This document shows positions 23,245 to 35,379 of a DNA stretch of 64,000 nt, in pieces. Source of the DNA: Apoderus coryli. Its lineage: Eukaryota; Arthropoda; Insecta; Coleoptera; Attelabidae. The notes beneath the pieces are model-generated. The model searched no databases, was not told the DNA's origin, and saw nothing but the letters and a program-made list of their open reading frames with translations. The stretch spans positions 7,068,001 through 7,132,000 of the forward strand of contig OU452210.1 in the NCBI GenBank assembly GCA_911728435.2, given 5' to 3'. The first letter of the stretch is position 1. Every line of letters begins with the position of its first letter. The position numbers were made by a program, and so were the translations under genes.

Positions 23245-24311
23245 TACACTGTGTCCAAGATAAGACGGTAGGAGTTACAATGTTGGTTAAATTACAGAAA
23301 AGTTGTACAATTTAAAGAACTTTTAAATGGTTAAAAGTTAAAGCTAACTTTAGCCGTTTTCAAGAATTTTTGAAAACAATATTTTTCGCGAATTTAGTTT
23401 TTATTTATTATTTAAAAAAAACGAAAAGTGTAATTTCTCATTGTTACTTTATGAGGAGAAAAATATACCGTTTACAAATTTTCACTACGACGTTTCGTTT
23501 TTTAAAAACCATCATCAATTTGGTTTTCTTCAATACGGTCCTGGATTTAAAGCCATTTTCATTTCAAAGAGGTGGTATATCACATGTAATGGTATAAACA
23601 AGTTTCAGTGTTTTAAAATTATTCAAGAAAAATTCCGTACTGTGGGACGTAACTGACTGAATGCAGAGTAGTAGGTTTTGCAAAAACATTCTTTCGTCGG
23701 TCGTTACTCACGATTATTTGACAATCTATTTCTGTCTCAGTACCACATTTTATTCTGTATGCGGTTTTTAAATTTAGTTGAAATTTTTGTGTTTTTTGAA
23801 GTTATTTAAAAAACGCCTTTCTCAGATGAATGTTTTGCGTAATCTATGGCGATTTTTCGGGAATAATTTAAAATATCGGCTAAAAACATTGAAACCTGTT
23901 GAAACCATTACGTGTGATATACTACCGATTTTTGAATTGAAAATGGCTTTAACTTTAACAATAAAAAATTCAGGGTCGCATTTAAAAAAACGGAATTGAT
24001 GATGGTTTTTCAAAAACGAAACGTCGTAGTGAGAATTTGTAAACGCTATCTTCTTGTCCTCAAAAAGTAACAATAAGGAAATGCTTTTCATTTTTTTTAT
24101 ATCTATAAAAATAATGCCAGATATAAAAACTAAAATCGCAAAAGATAGTTTTTTAAAAAAATCTCGGAAACGGCTAAAGTTAGTTTACTTTTGAAAACAC
24201 CAATTAAAAGGTGTTTTAATTGTACAACTTTTCTGTAATTTAACCAACATTGTAACTCCTACCGTTTCCAATATTCCAATGCTATACCATTCTTATCTTG
24301 GACACAGTGTA
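23245..24311. mobile_element. Long-TIR MITE, family A copy 1
   Basis: About 1.07 kb bounded by TACACTGTGTCCAAGATAAG and its inverted copy, flanked by TA. The inverted repeats run for several hundred bases towards the centre with decay (for example GTTACAATGTTGGTTAAATT near 23280 and its complement near 24240). No intact ORF; the frames listed from arithmetic translation lie within the arms. Related copies are at 30948-31832 and 35380-35945. The TA target and end sequence indicate a Tc1/mariner-type non-autonomous element. Confidence 0.75.
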
Positions 24312-24989
24312 TACTTAGTTTAAGATAAATGTTATGTCATTTTATCTACTTTATCTAGTTTATTTTTAACATTTTTCAATCTGCTAAAATTATTTTCCAG
24401 GTTCAACATAAATTATGATGGTACGATGCATTGTCTTCAGTCTCAATATTGGTAAGTGGCTTAATTTAAGTATAAGTAGGAATTTAAGTTTTCAAAGCTT
24501 CAATCTGAATATTAAAATGTATTATAAGAGTATTTAAACTAAGTGATTCTACCCTAGAGCTGTAAAAAAATTACACTGAACTTACGTTGTTTTTTAAATT
24601 CGGTCGAATTGTAAAAACTATCCAACAATATCGAAAGTTTTATGTACAATACTTAAAAAGAAAATTAAAAAAATACTATGCCATTAAAGTTCTTAATTGT
24701 TTCCCATTTTTTGTTGTTAAATTTAATGATATAAAATAAAATAGAACCTAGTCATAAGTAATTTGCAGCTCCAAGATCATCCTGCATTACGAAAATTTTA
24801 GTTATAAAATTGGTCAAATTAGAAACTGCCAAAAACATGCATTTTACACTTTTCAATTTTTTTTAATGATAAAAGGCATGTTTTTAGTTTGTTTTAAATT
24901 TCAGAATGCTATCACAAATCGGATTAGATGTTGAACTGTCTCATATAACTTTTCAATCACACTGTATACACTCTACAGGTCGTTAAAAA

Positions 24990-25090
24990 TTTGCAAATAT
25001 ACAGGGCATATAAAATTAACAGGTCAATCCGTTAAGGTATTTTCTTGAACGAAAAGAATTTAAATATTTTTTCATTCCTTTTCGATATAC
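24990..25090. repeat. Mariner-type end fragment
   Basis: TATACAGGGCATATAAAATT is followed about 20 bases later by GTCAATCCGTTAAGG. The same pairing of an ACAGGG end with a nearby CAATCCGTTA word occurs at 27135-27180 (inverted) and 63745-63845, so these look like ends of one family. The other end of this copy was not found. Confidence 0.4.
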
Positions 25091-26439
25091 AGATTAAACT
25101 TAAAACGCACACATGGTGGGATAATTTATTTTTTTAATATAATATTTTAATAAGATGGATTCTATCAATTTTTCGAGGTCATACATTTCAAATAAAAAAA
25201 AAACAAAAATCAGCATGTATCATTATAGATTGAATTAACAATAAATTTATTTTTTAAAATGTCAATCAAAAATGAGATTAAAAAATTATGAAGTTAAAAA
25301 TGCGGCCCTTAATAGTTCCAAAAAGAAATTTTGTTAAATCTTCCTAAATAAAATTATTGTAATTATGAATTTCCTTAAACGGTTATTACCCGTAAATAAT
25401 TGCTCAAAATCTTTGATTTTTTATGTATTGAATAATATAAAGTAATATAAAAATTATGTATTTAAGATTTTTTAAAATTAAACAAACGTCGGATACATAT
25501 TTTTAAAATTAATTACATGCAAAAAATTATCTAAAATGAACGATTTTTAAAATGAAGTGTAATTATTACTTTTTTGTCTCATGACCCTTAATTTTATAAA
25601 TTATTTAATAATTACACCATCCATTTTACATTTATGATTTGAACTTCGTTTCACTAACTTTACGTGGATAGATGAAGAATTCCAAAATATTATGTGTCTG
25701 TAAGAATATCTAAAAATTTAGAGAAAATGATTTGGTCACTTTTTGCAGTATACGCACAATATTTTGAATAAAATTTATGTGGAAGAGACTCTTCTTGCAT
25801 AGCTTTTTAATCATTTCACACCAATGCGAACACGGCATATTATCTACTTATTTTTTGTAAACAGTAAAAATGTTGCAATAACGAGAACTGTAAAGTAGCC
25901 CCTGGAAAGAATGTGTTGTTCAGGAATAAAAAACTTAACTCAGTTTCGAATGTTGCCACTTCTATACCGGGTGTCCCACCGGGAAGGGTTTCGATCGATT
26001 ATGGAGGAACTAAACTGTGCAACAATCTGAAAATCTGGTGTAGTACTTAGGTCGACGGGGCCAATTCGGCTAAAATGTTTTCAAGAATCTAGTACTTTCG
26101 GTTATACCGAAAGTGGGTGTCAACTTTCATATTTTAAATACGACCCTATATAAATTATATATTTTTTGGATTCTACGTGTAATTCTAAAGATATTTCATG
26201 CATAATATGTTATATCTATCTATGTCCAGCCGTTTTCGAAATATTTGAAATTTTATGTCAAAAATGACGTTTGTATATTACAGAATAATTACAATTTTTT
26301 ATTATATGGAAGCTTTGATAGGTAATTTAATTTGTTGGGATATCCTGGTAGTTATACTACTTTAGGCGCCTATGTGTAAAATATAATAAATATTAATTAA
26401 TATTAATTAAAAAAAGGTATACAATCAAATCGAAAAAAG

Positions 26440-26957
26440 TGTCAAAATTCAAAATTTTTGAATGGCTGTCGACGTGTATGTAGTGCCCCACCCTTCTGAA
26501 TCAAGAAATAATCGTTCTATTAAATACTCATTAGTTTCCGAACTATTTAAAAAGTTTCGCCGACGAAAGACTTTAAATTAAGTATCTGGTTATCGCATTT
26601 TAACTATCGTGTCATGTGAAATTAAGTCTGACAGTAGTTGTCAAAACTTATTGCTATTGAATTGTTCCGTTTTCAAGGTTTTATTATAAAAACCATACAA
26701 AAATGTTTTCTATCGAAGAATACGCTGATATTATTTATGTGAAGGAAACGCTCTAGCGGCTTCTCGCGAATATCAACGGAGATTTCCAAAATTGCGGTAT
26801 TTTTGATTTAATTTAAAGTTTTCCTTCGGCGAAACTTTTTTAGATATATTGGAAACTAAAGAGTTTTTACTAAAACGATTATAATTTGTTGATTCAGAAT
26901 AACAAAATTGATACAGGTTTTCATTTTTCGCCTTGACGTACCAATCACCCTGTATAT
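26440..26957 (+). mobile_element. Internally deleted Tc1/mariner element
   Basis: The segment 26500-26590 and the complement of 26810-26900 are inverted copies (shared TTTAGTTTCC, AAAAGTTTCGCCGA and CTTTAAATTAA). The right end reaches CACCCTGTATATT. Between the arms lies the start of a transposase on the plus strand, MFSIEEYADIIYV (from 26703) and, after a deletion and frame change, ASREYQRRF, which is the N-terminal signature of a widespread insect transposase. The catalytic domain is gone. The left terminus is unclear. Confidence 0.55.
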
Positions 26958-26958
26958 T

Positions 26959-27598
26959 GCAGAAATTTACAAAAGACACTGTATAAACACTTTTTTTTTA
27001 TGGTAGATGAATTCTATTTAGATTTGTTTCGTGCATTTGGCATATTGAAATGGTGTTGAATATATTATATTATAAGTGGGGTTATATATTTTTATATTAC
27101 TGACAGATAGGTATAGAGTATTTCTTTTGTTGTTGTTTGTCTAATAACGGATTGACTTATTATTTGGGGACACCCTGTATAGTAAGAAAAAAAAACTACT
27201 TATTGAATTCACGTTCAACGAAATTCGCTTTATACCAGGTATAAAAATAATAAAATTTGTAAAATATTCCACAATTTTTGGGACCGTCTGTAAATTTAAA
27301 ATTATTTTTATTTCCTGACTATAATAGACTTACGTACAACCATAGTAAAATATTTTACAAATTTTATTTTGTTTGGATATAAGAGACCGACGCGTATGTA
27401 GTGACCGACCCGGTATATTTTTTAGAAATTTACAACAGACACTGTATAAAAACTTTTTTTTATGGTAGATGAATTATATTTAGATTTGTTTCGTGCATTT
27501 GGCATATTGAAATGTGCTGAATATTATTATATTATAAGTGATATAGTGAGTTTATATATTTTTATTTTACTGACAGATATAGAGTATTTCTTTTGTAC
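26959..27598. repeat. Direct repeat pair of about 170 bases
   Basis: 26959-27134 and 27421-27598 are about 170-base copies in the same orientation. Shared words include ACTGTATAAA, TATGGTAGATGAATT and TTGTTTCGTGCATTTGGCAT. Both copies follow a CCCTGTATATT- or CCGGTATATTTT-type end and an AGAAATTTACAA word, so both probably sit beside similar transposon ends. The DNA between includes an ACACCCTGTATA end at 27168-27179. Confidence 0.6.
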
Positions 27599-27664
27599 AA
27601 AATCTGTAATTTGATTAAAAACAAATTGAATATGTCGAAAATAAACTAATAACTTAATTTAGTT

Positions 27665-30662
27665 TTACATAAAAATTCGACGTAAGTCTGTAGGCGATGT
27701 TATCATACTACATTGTGGACATACTTTTTTGCTACCCTGAAAAATAAAGAATAAGACCATTTAAGTAATGAGTTTTTTACACTTAATTTTCTGAAGAAAT
27801 AACACGACAAGGAGAAAAGCTAAAAAGGAAATTAAAGCTTACCAAGGTGTGAAGCCAACATTCCTCACAATGAACGTGCCAACAAACAGTTGAAATGACT
27901 GGTTTTTTGTAGTGTTCCTATAAAATTAAACGAGACGAAAATCAATTTCTGTATAGGTAGATACCCACTTAGGGGATGAATATTCAGATTTTTATATGCT
28001 GTTTTTTTATTTGAGTTTACTGCTTTTATTTTGTTTCTTACAATATGTTCAATCTTGAATTTCAATCAGTTACTATCAATTCATTATGTGGCACATGTGG
28101 CTACAATAAGCCCTTCACTAACAGGGAAACACCTTTAAATATGTACTGATGAGAATCTTTAGCATATTTGTGAAAACGTATTTTTAAATCTTAAAAAACA
28201 TTTTGAGCAAGGTCTCTATTTTTACATGGTGATTAACTTTTAAAAAAACTCGATTGCTTTGAAAAGAGAATTTAACACCATGTCGATTTAAAATTTAGGG
28301 TTGAAATCGACGAGTTTATTATCGAAAAAGAAACGTGTGGTTAGTTTTTCGTGTCTACCCTACATAAGTTCTATAAAAGCTTAACAACATAACGATTATC
28401 TGTCGTATATTTATATTTTAATCATGTAAAAGCTACAACAAATCTTACCAGGCAAATTAAACATTTATAATCTTCAGTTTCGGTTGTACTGCTACCCGTT
28501 TCACCTCCACCACCTTCCGCTTCCAATTGTCGGATTCTATTTCTCAATTCTTCTATCATTTGGGCCCTACTACTAGGTTCAGCGTCTGATGTGCTTACAT
28601 TACTATCACATTGTTGCCCTTGAGATGTTTCTAATTTTATTTCGACATCTCCACTTGAATTTACAGTTGCCACCTAAACCAAATTGGAGTATTTAGTTAA
28701 ATGAGAGACAGTTAAATAAAAATAATTATTATTAACCGAAAAAATAGAGAGCAAGAAAAATTTCGGGGTTTGGGAAGCATCATTTGTTCAAAAGAACTAG
28801 AAAAAGTACCGATTTTCAACAGCAAATAATATTCTTTTATCCATATGGAAATGAGTACGTTTTAGACGTTCGGGAGTCCCAGATTAAAAATATGTAGTCA
28901 TTAATATAAAAAGTTGAAATATGAACTATATTAAAGAAAAAAATATTTACTATGCTTCTCGTGTAAGCTTTTTGAAATTTTTAAAACTTGCTCAAGTATA
29001 TGCTTTATATACGAGTCATTTGCTTAAATTTGGGACCGAAAATCAAGAATATATTACATGAGGAGCATAGATTAACCCCTTTTCTTTCCAAAAATACAAC
29101 ATTTATGTATCGAATAAAACATTTTAATCGAATTATATGGGGAATTCAATACCATTGCAATGCAAATATTTAACAACTTTATTTAATTCTTATAGGGGAA
29201 GCATCAGAGTATAATACGATATTTTTTAGCTTTTCGAGATAAATGAACAAATCTATGAAATTCCGACTAATATGACATTTTTTTGAGAGATATAAGATAG
29301 CGGAGGCGCATTTTTGATTTGATTATGTTGTTGAGATATTTCGGTTTTATTTTCAATTTTTTAGCTAATTTTTAATCCAGGTTTCACAAATACTTTGTAC
29401 CTTCACAAAAACGTGTTTACTGATTTTTTTTATAGATGGAATATGTATGCAACACATATCTCACATGTAGTAGAATATGCTTTGTGACCACTTTGTGACT
29501 AAGGACCAGTTGTACAATCCCGGTTTAACGGTTGAACCAAGTTCATCTACTTGAGAAGGATTATACCAACAATGGTCGTCAAAGCCGTTAAACCTAGGTC
29601 AAAAATTGCTCCATGATTGTACAAGTGGACCTTAATGAATCAATTCCTAACCGCAGGTTATGGTGGTGAGATATTCTTAACCTATTGTCAAATTTTTAAA
29701 ATTGTATTGACTTAGAAGACGAAACGTTATTTGTTTTTAAACACCCTGTATATAAGGAAAGTACATAAATAAGAAAAAGGACAAATGAATAAGACGGATA
29801 CAGTAAAAGTGGACGTGTATCGATTTTTGTGCGTATTGTTATTGGTTTTTGAGTCTCAAAAGTTCTATTATTTCCTATAGGAAAGTGGTAAAAAGTACCT
29901 ACCTGTGATTGAATGCCCTCTTTTTCTTTCTTATCTTTAAGCATTACGTCGGATTCCGAATATTGTGATGGTCCAAATGTACCTTCTTCCGGTTCATCAC
30001 CGTCCACAATGAGATCATCTCCATCATTATCAACGTGCGTACGTGAACTGCTGGTATTAACACTAACTAATGATGAAGTTCTACGTCGCTGACTTTCATG
30101 CCATTCTTCTAACTCTGAATCACCTTCTACATCAACGGTCTCATCTTCTTCAACCATATTCTGCAACATCCAACATACTGAATATATTTTCAATAGTTTA
30201 AATCAGTGTCAATAAATACCTTTCGAACACATCGCTCCACATGCATATTTAGTTCTTCCTGCGTTCTGTGAAGGCGTCCTGTACAAATCGGGCAACAATC
30301 ATCTGATTTTCTTTTTCGTATTTTTATCCTTAATCTTCCTTGCCTATTCGTTTTAATCCTTTGAAAGGTCTGTAGAATAACAATTAGACGTTTTTCAAGA
30401 ATATAAGAAGGAATATTTACAGAAAGAGGAAATTGAGATGAATTTACCTCCCATCTTCCTTCGGGTCCACTATCGCCAGGTAACGCTGGTGGTCGGCCTG
30501 GATCTGGTCTACTTCTTTTTCTAGTTGCCGCAATTCCAGTACCATTTAATTTATATAGTCGTTCTAATTCTTGCATAAAATGATGTTCTAAATCGCCAGG
30601 TGAAATTGTGATGCCACACACAGGACAACTGGATGGGTCTCGTTTCTTGTTTAAAATTATAT
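27665..30662 (-). CDS. RNF220: E3 ubiquitin-protein ligase RNF220 (3' exons, partial)
   Basis: Six 3' coding exons: 30448-30662, 30220-30369, 29903-30160, 28449-28673, 27843-27917 and 27665-27736, all with GT-AG borders and consistent phase (about 331 codons). RNF220 transfers ubiquitin to targets such as chromatin and signalling factors. Visible in order: a zinc-binding CPVC segment with DLEHHFMQELERL, GPEGRWE, the TFQRIKTNRQGRL basic block, a second CPIC ... HVERC zinc motif, a long acidic region, a short coiled coil (MIEELRNRIRQLE), then the C3HC4 RING CLIC ... CWHVHCEECW ... CPQC, ending LRRIF plus one residue. The first exon here starts with two bases of a split codon, so at least one more exon lies upstream; none was recognised. 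Confidence 0.93.
29500..29634. mobile_element. Small MITE in an RNF220 intron
   Basis: About 135 bases with inverted ends TAAGGACCAGTTGTACAATC and, at the right, the complement of TAAGGTCCACTTGTACAATC. It lies in the RNF220 intron between 28674 and 29902. TAA/TTA at the borders would suit PIF/Harbinger, but the duplication is ambiguous. Confidence 0.55.
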
Positions 30663-30947
30663 CTGGAACAAGTTAAATTATATGAAAATTTAATTAACAA
30701 ACTATTTAATGTTGAAAAATTGGAAATTATACACGGTTATTGATTTTTGGATTTCCTATCTATTTTGGAATTTTGTGACTTTTACCTTCTACTGTGAATA
30801 AATAATTTATTTTGATACTTTTACCAAATTCGTCGAGATTCTTGTAATTTTGTAGTGTAGTAGTTATGTGTTCCAATGCTTAAATTGTCAGTTATTTATG
30901 ATTTTCGATCAACTTAAACTATTGTCAAAATTTTAAGCGAAATTATA

Positions 30948-31832
30948 TACTCTGTCCAAGATAAGAATGGGATAGCATTGGAATCTTGGAAACGGTGGGA
31001 GTTACATGTCGGTTAAATTAAATAAAAGTTGTACAATTTAAACACCTTTTAAATGGTGTTTTTAAAAGTAAAGAAACTATAGCCGCGTTTTCGATAATTT
31101 TTCCAAAAACGGTTTTTTGCGATTTTAATTCTTATTTATTTCTGACATTATTTTTACAGATATAAAAAAATGGTTACTTTTTGATGAAAAAAGGATAGCG
31201 TTTACAAGTTTTCACTACGACGTTTCGTTTTTGAAAAACCATCATCAACTTTGATTTTTTAAATAGGGCATTTTCAATTCAAAAATAGGTGGTATGTCAC
31301 ACGTAATGGTTTAAACAAGTTTTCAGTGTTTTTAGCTCCTACTTAAAATTACTCAAGAAAAATCGCCATAGTTTCGGACATATTTTTCGTAAAACATCAT
31401 CTGAGAAAGGCGTTTTTGTAATAACTTCAAAAAGAACAACAATTTCAACTAAATTCAAGAATTGAGAATGGCTTTAAATTTAAAAATAAATAATCCGTAA
31501 TAAAAAAACGAAGTTGATGATGATTTTTCAAAAACAAAACGTTGTAGTGAAAATTTGTAAACGCTACCTTTTTCTCTTCAAAAAGTAACAATAAGGAAGT
31601 GCTTTTCATTTTTTTATATCTATAAAAATAATGCCAGAAATAAATAAAAACTAAAATCGCAAAAAATCGTTTTTTTTTTAATTCTCGAAAACGGCTAAAG
31701 TCAGTTTACTTTAGAAAACACCATTTAAAAGGTGTTTAAATTGTACAACTTTTTTCTAATTTAACCGACATTGTAACTCCTACCGTTTCCAACGTTCCCG
31801 TGCTATCCCATTCTTATCTTGGACACAGTGTA
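30948..31832. mobile_element. Long-TIR MITE, family A copy 2
   Basis: About 885 bases with TA flanks. Ends TACTCTGTCCAAGATAAG and CTTATCTTGGACACAGTGTA, followed by shared subterminal words (GGGATAGCATTGGAAT, CGGTGGGAGTTACA). The arms match 23245-24311 and 35380-35945. It lies just upstream of the last RNF220 exon found, so it is probably intronic. Confidence 0.75.
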
Positions 31833-32507
31833 TATTTTTATCAAAAAATGAGAAAATTAAATAAACTGGTGCCCTAAGGCACGGATAGCTCTCCATACAG
31901 AAATATATATTGGTGTTTATTTTTATTAATAATGACGAGAGAACACACGTTTTTCTACGCAATTCTATGACAAACTTTTCTAAATGCTTTAATGTTATTA
32001 AATTATTGTTGTTTTGTACTTTTTTCTAGTCGTCTGACGAGCTCCTAGTAAGTGCAAAACGAATTCGTTAGTATCTGTCGACCCATGCCTCGGTATGGTT
32101 CTACTGAATTAGGCTGAGGCCAAAATCCCTTGTGTAGGTAAAACCAGCAATGTTGTCCGCTATGCCAGAAAATTATTTCGCAAATTCATGTTATAGAGTC
32201 TTATGGGTTTTGAATAAAAAATACATAGAAAAATCCTGCCTTCTTCTGGTTATCTCAAACAGTTTCCAAAAAAATGACAGTAATTTTTTTTAATATCTAC
32301 CATAAATGTGTAGTTCCCGAGGCCCTTATTTAAAAAAATATCATTAGGAATATAAGATTCTATAAAGACAGCTTTGTCATTAGCGCGCGTATACAAAAAC
32401 AGAGGAGTCAAAATATTTTTTTAATTATATTAACAATTTAATTGAATAAAATAACACGGTCTAATTTCATCAAATTTTAAATTATTGTGTTGATCAATGA
32501 CCAATAA

Positions 32508-32548
32508 GAAACATATTTCGTTTCCAGCTGATAACCATCATCAGCAGT
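32508..32548 (-). ncRNA. Decayed hammerhead-like motif
   Basis: The minus strand shows CTGATGA followed by T, a 17-base segment with imperfect stem II, and GAAAT-AT-GTT. Core words are kept, but stem II has a mismatch near its base and the stem I strands (ACTG and TCTT) do not pair, so activity is unlikely. Confidence 0.4.
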
Positions 32549-32691
32549 TGTAGTATTCATAAAATTATTCAATCTTACGATAATGAAATGAAGTGTAGAG
32601 AGCTATTTGTGCATTGAAGGCACTAGCCTATTCTATTTTTTGAAAGTAATTTTTAAGGGTACCTATAGGGACAGAATCCACTAGTTTTGTA

Positions 32692-32901
32692 GCCATATTT
32701 GTGTTTTAAATTGTAATAATGTAAGCGATCAAGACCACCAGTCTTTTCAAATTTAAAACGATAATATTATTGATAAAAAATAGGGGATGCAGTTAAGCCA
32801 TATTTGTGTTTTAAATTGTAAGAATGTAAGCGATCAAGACCACCAGTCTTTTCAAATTTAAAATGATAATATTATTGATAAAAAATAGGGGATGCAGTTA
32901 A
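32692..32901. repeat. Two-unit 105-bp tandem repeat
   Basis: Two nearly identical 105-base units (32692-32796 and 32797-32901), each starting GCCATATTTGTG and containing GCGATCAAGACCACCAG. A third partial start (GCCATA) follows at 32902. They differ at very few positions (for example AATAATG / AAGAATG, AAAACG / AAAATG). The array sits about 140 bases beyond the hammerhead-like motif at 32508-32548, on its 5' side, so it may belong to the same element. Confidence 0.7.
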
Positions 32902-33544
32902 GCCATACAAGATAAAAAGAGATAAATAAATAAAATTAAAATTAAATAATACAAAACATTAAATATTGCCGCGTCTTTTTGTAATACCCTGTATATATTA
33001 GACAAACTGCCATGGACATTTAGATGCACTCAGATCCGTTTTCATATATAGGTACTTTAAGATAAATGAGTAGTAATGTAAATTAAAGCTTCATATTTTT
33101 GTAGCTGTCTTTGGTATATAAACAAATTGAACGGGTCAGAAGTTTGAGGCATGTTATTTGTCTATGTAAACTAAACCCCATTGAAAAATATTACAAATGT
33201 TTCATCATAAAAGTACATGGCATTGTTTCCGGGTAGTAGAGTTAAGTATAGCAGTTTGGGAATTTTGTGGAAAGCAATGGAGTGCGGTCCATTTCCCACA
33301 ATGCCTTCTATAACTATTTATCACACTCGCATATTTTCATATATTCACACATACTAACAGAATAGTGATGGTTGGGTAAAAAATCTACAGGATGGTACCT
33401 ATTTGAAGACAGTGACAATTTTTCTATGAAACTTAATGAGAATTCAAATTTTGAAATCCAGCAATTTTTCTTTAAGAATAAATGAAATTTTTACCGTCTT
33501 GCAGTTTTTTCCGCAACTGAAGAGAGGAATGGAATTCGCAAGCA

Positions 33545-33870
33545 CAGAGCACATCTTTCCCAGAAGAATTGGGTATTTAAGTTTATGTTTTAAAAACGAA
33601 TTTGTTAAAACCAAAACATTTTTTTTAATCAAAGGGCATCCTATGTCTGTTTCCGAACTTTCTTGTTCTTATCAGGCAGCAAAGTAGCCATAGATTTTGT
33701 GAAAAACCAACAATCTAAACACCAATGCTATATGGTATTTTGCCAAACTGATAAGAACAAGAAAGTTCGAACGCAGATATAGGATACCGTTTCCAAAAGA
33801 AAATGTTTTGGTTTTATCCAATTCGTTTTCAAAATATAAACAAATACCCAGGAAAGATGTAGTGTGTGTC
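33545..33870. mobile_element. Foldback element
   Basis: Inverted arms at about 33560-33675 and 33750-33860: CTTTCTTGTTCTTATCAG pairs with CTGATAAGAACAAGAAAG, TAAAACCAAAACATTTT with AAAATGTTTTGGTTTTA, and ATTGGGTATTT with AAATACCCA. The spacer is about 75 bases. The overlapping open frames on both strands (33436-33687) are by-products. The superfamily is unknown. Confidence 0.55.
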
Positions 33871-34807
33871 TGTTTCGACTTCCATTCGTGTCTTTAGTTG
33901 TATCTTAATATGTATAAATATATCCCGAGCAAATGTCAATTGAGTTAATGTCCTTAGGTTGGCAGTTAAAAAAAATCTTTCATCTGACCGGTATCATAAT
34001 TTGAAGAAACTCATTATCCGCAAGGCCTCTAACTTTTCACCGCACTAACTGGTTGTTTTAATTTAAGTGCGATTTATATAGGAATTCGGTATCACATTTT
34101 TCCTATTATTATGTTATAGTTATGGCAACGCTGTTTCTCGTACCAATAAAGTATAGAGTATCCGAATTTTCCCAAGATCTTAAGGCCCATTTGAATATTT
34201 AATACCTCTTTTATCCAGGCTAGACTGTATATGAAGGGTATATCTTATATGTTCTCCGAACTTGTATTACAAGGAAAATTTTTATATTTTTGTTTTATAT
34301 GTGTAGATTCACACACTTATAGAGAGATATTTTGTTGCGTATTTTTTATTGTTTGCAATTTATATATAGTGAGCTTTTTATGTACAGAGTGAGACAAACT
34401 AGTTGCATCCTGGAAACAGCCTTTATATTATGTGGAATTAGAGACAAATGAACCTCCGTCCTCCGGACTCAAATTTTGTGAAAAAATTACTGGCGCAAAC
34501 AGAATCTAGGGTTCCCTAACCGTTTGGTTGTCGAAGGGCGTTTCTCGATTTTTGTCAAATTTTTTGATGGCTCATAATTTTCTTGATAATAAAGATAATT
34601 GATTTTTGGAAAAACCTTCTTATAGCAGTTTTTAATACTTAATAATCTGGTGTAGTTTATTTTTATACATTTGATACAAACAATATATTTTATATTCGAA
34701 AGAAGTAGTCCATCTCGAAGTGGAGTAGAATAGTTAAATATTCTTGAAATAAAAGTCGACCTCCACACAATAAATTTAATAAATATCCTCAACAAATTAC
34801 ATTTGTC

Positions 34808-34848
34808 ACCATACATGTTTCGCAGCTCCGGGCTGCATCATCAGTGGT
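34808..34848 (-). ncRNA. Hammerhead ribozyme, intact
   Basis: Minus strand order: ACCA; CTGATGA; T; stem II GCAGC, loop CCGGA, GCTGC (5 pairs); GAAAC; AT; GTA (predicted cleavage after A); TGGT. The ACCA/TGGT stem I pairs perfectly and all core bases are conserved. One of the two best copies in the window. Confidence 0.82.
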
Positions 34849-35210
34849 TATAAGAGAATCTGACGAAAAGCTATGTTATTTAACTTAGTTAGTACATATT
34901 ATTTTGGGAATTTTATTTATTAACTCACTGCGCGAAAAAAAAAAAACAAAAAGTTATTGTTAAATTAAGTCGTTATTAAACATTTAAAACTAAAAACTAA
35001 GGAACTCGAAAAAGAAAAATATCATAAAGCTTGCATTAGAAATGATGTGAGTTTTCGAGTTCCTTAGTTTTTAGTTTTAAATGTTTAATAACGACTTAAT
35101 TTAACAATAACTTTTTGTTTTTTTCGCGCAGTGAGTTAATAAATAAAATTCCCAAAATAATATGTACTAACTAAGTTAAATAACATAGCTTTTCGTCAGA
35201 TTCTCTTATA

Positions 35211-35251
35211 ACCACTGATGATGCAGCCCGGAGCTGCGAAACATGTATAGT
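35211..35251 (+). ncRNA. Hammerhead ribozyme, one stem I mismatch
   Basis: Inverted partner of 34808-34848 with the same core and stem II (GCAGC/GCTGC). The 3' stem I strand is TAGT rather than TGGT, giving one C-A mismatch against ACCA. The cleavage triplet GTA is kept. It may retain partial activity. Confidence 0.7.
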
Positions 35252-35379
35252 GACAAATGTAATTTGTTGAGGATATTTATTAAATTTATTTTGTGGAGGT
35301 CGACTTATATTTCAAGAATATTTAATATATTTTATTTTTATAATTTCTTGTAGCTCGTGAAATTCTTCTTTCAAAAATA

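Larger units (their letters stand above)
34695..35330. mobile_element. Inverted-dimer foldback with hammerheads at both ends
   Basis: Palindrome of about 590 bases (34735-35328), centre near 35020-35030. Both arms carry an outward-reading hammerhead (34808-34848 minus, 35211-35251 plus) and the family tail GTGGAGGTCGACTT. On the left, beyond the arm, the tail continues with CTCCACTTCGAGATGGACTA (minus strand), as in the element at 18.5-19.2 kb. The two arms differ at few sites, so the structure is young. The right side runs directly into the MITE at 35380. Confidence 0.75.

Noticed and set aside
23990..24030. TTGATGATGG, hairpin GTTTTTCAAAAAC, GAAACGTC in the long-TIR MITE family (also 23490, 31215, 31520, 35660) looks like a hammerhead core
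   Set aside because: The first core C is T in the copies that keep this segment, there is no AT loop for stem III (GAAAC runs directly into GTC), and the flanks do not form stem I. Resemblance only.
28148..28190. CTGATGAGAATC as a possible hammerhead
   Set aside because: No GAAA(C/T) at the required place, no stem II and no stem I.
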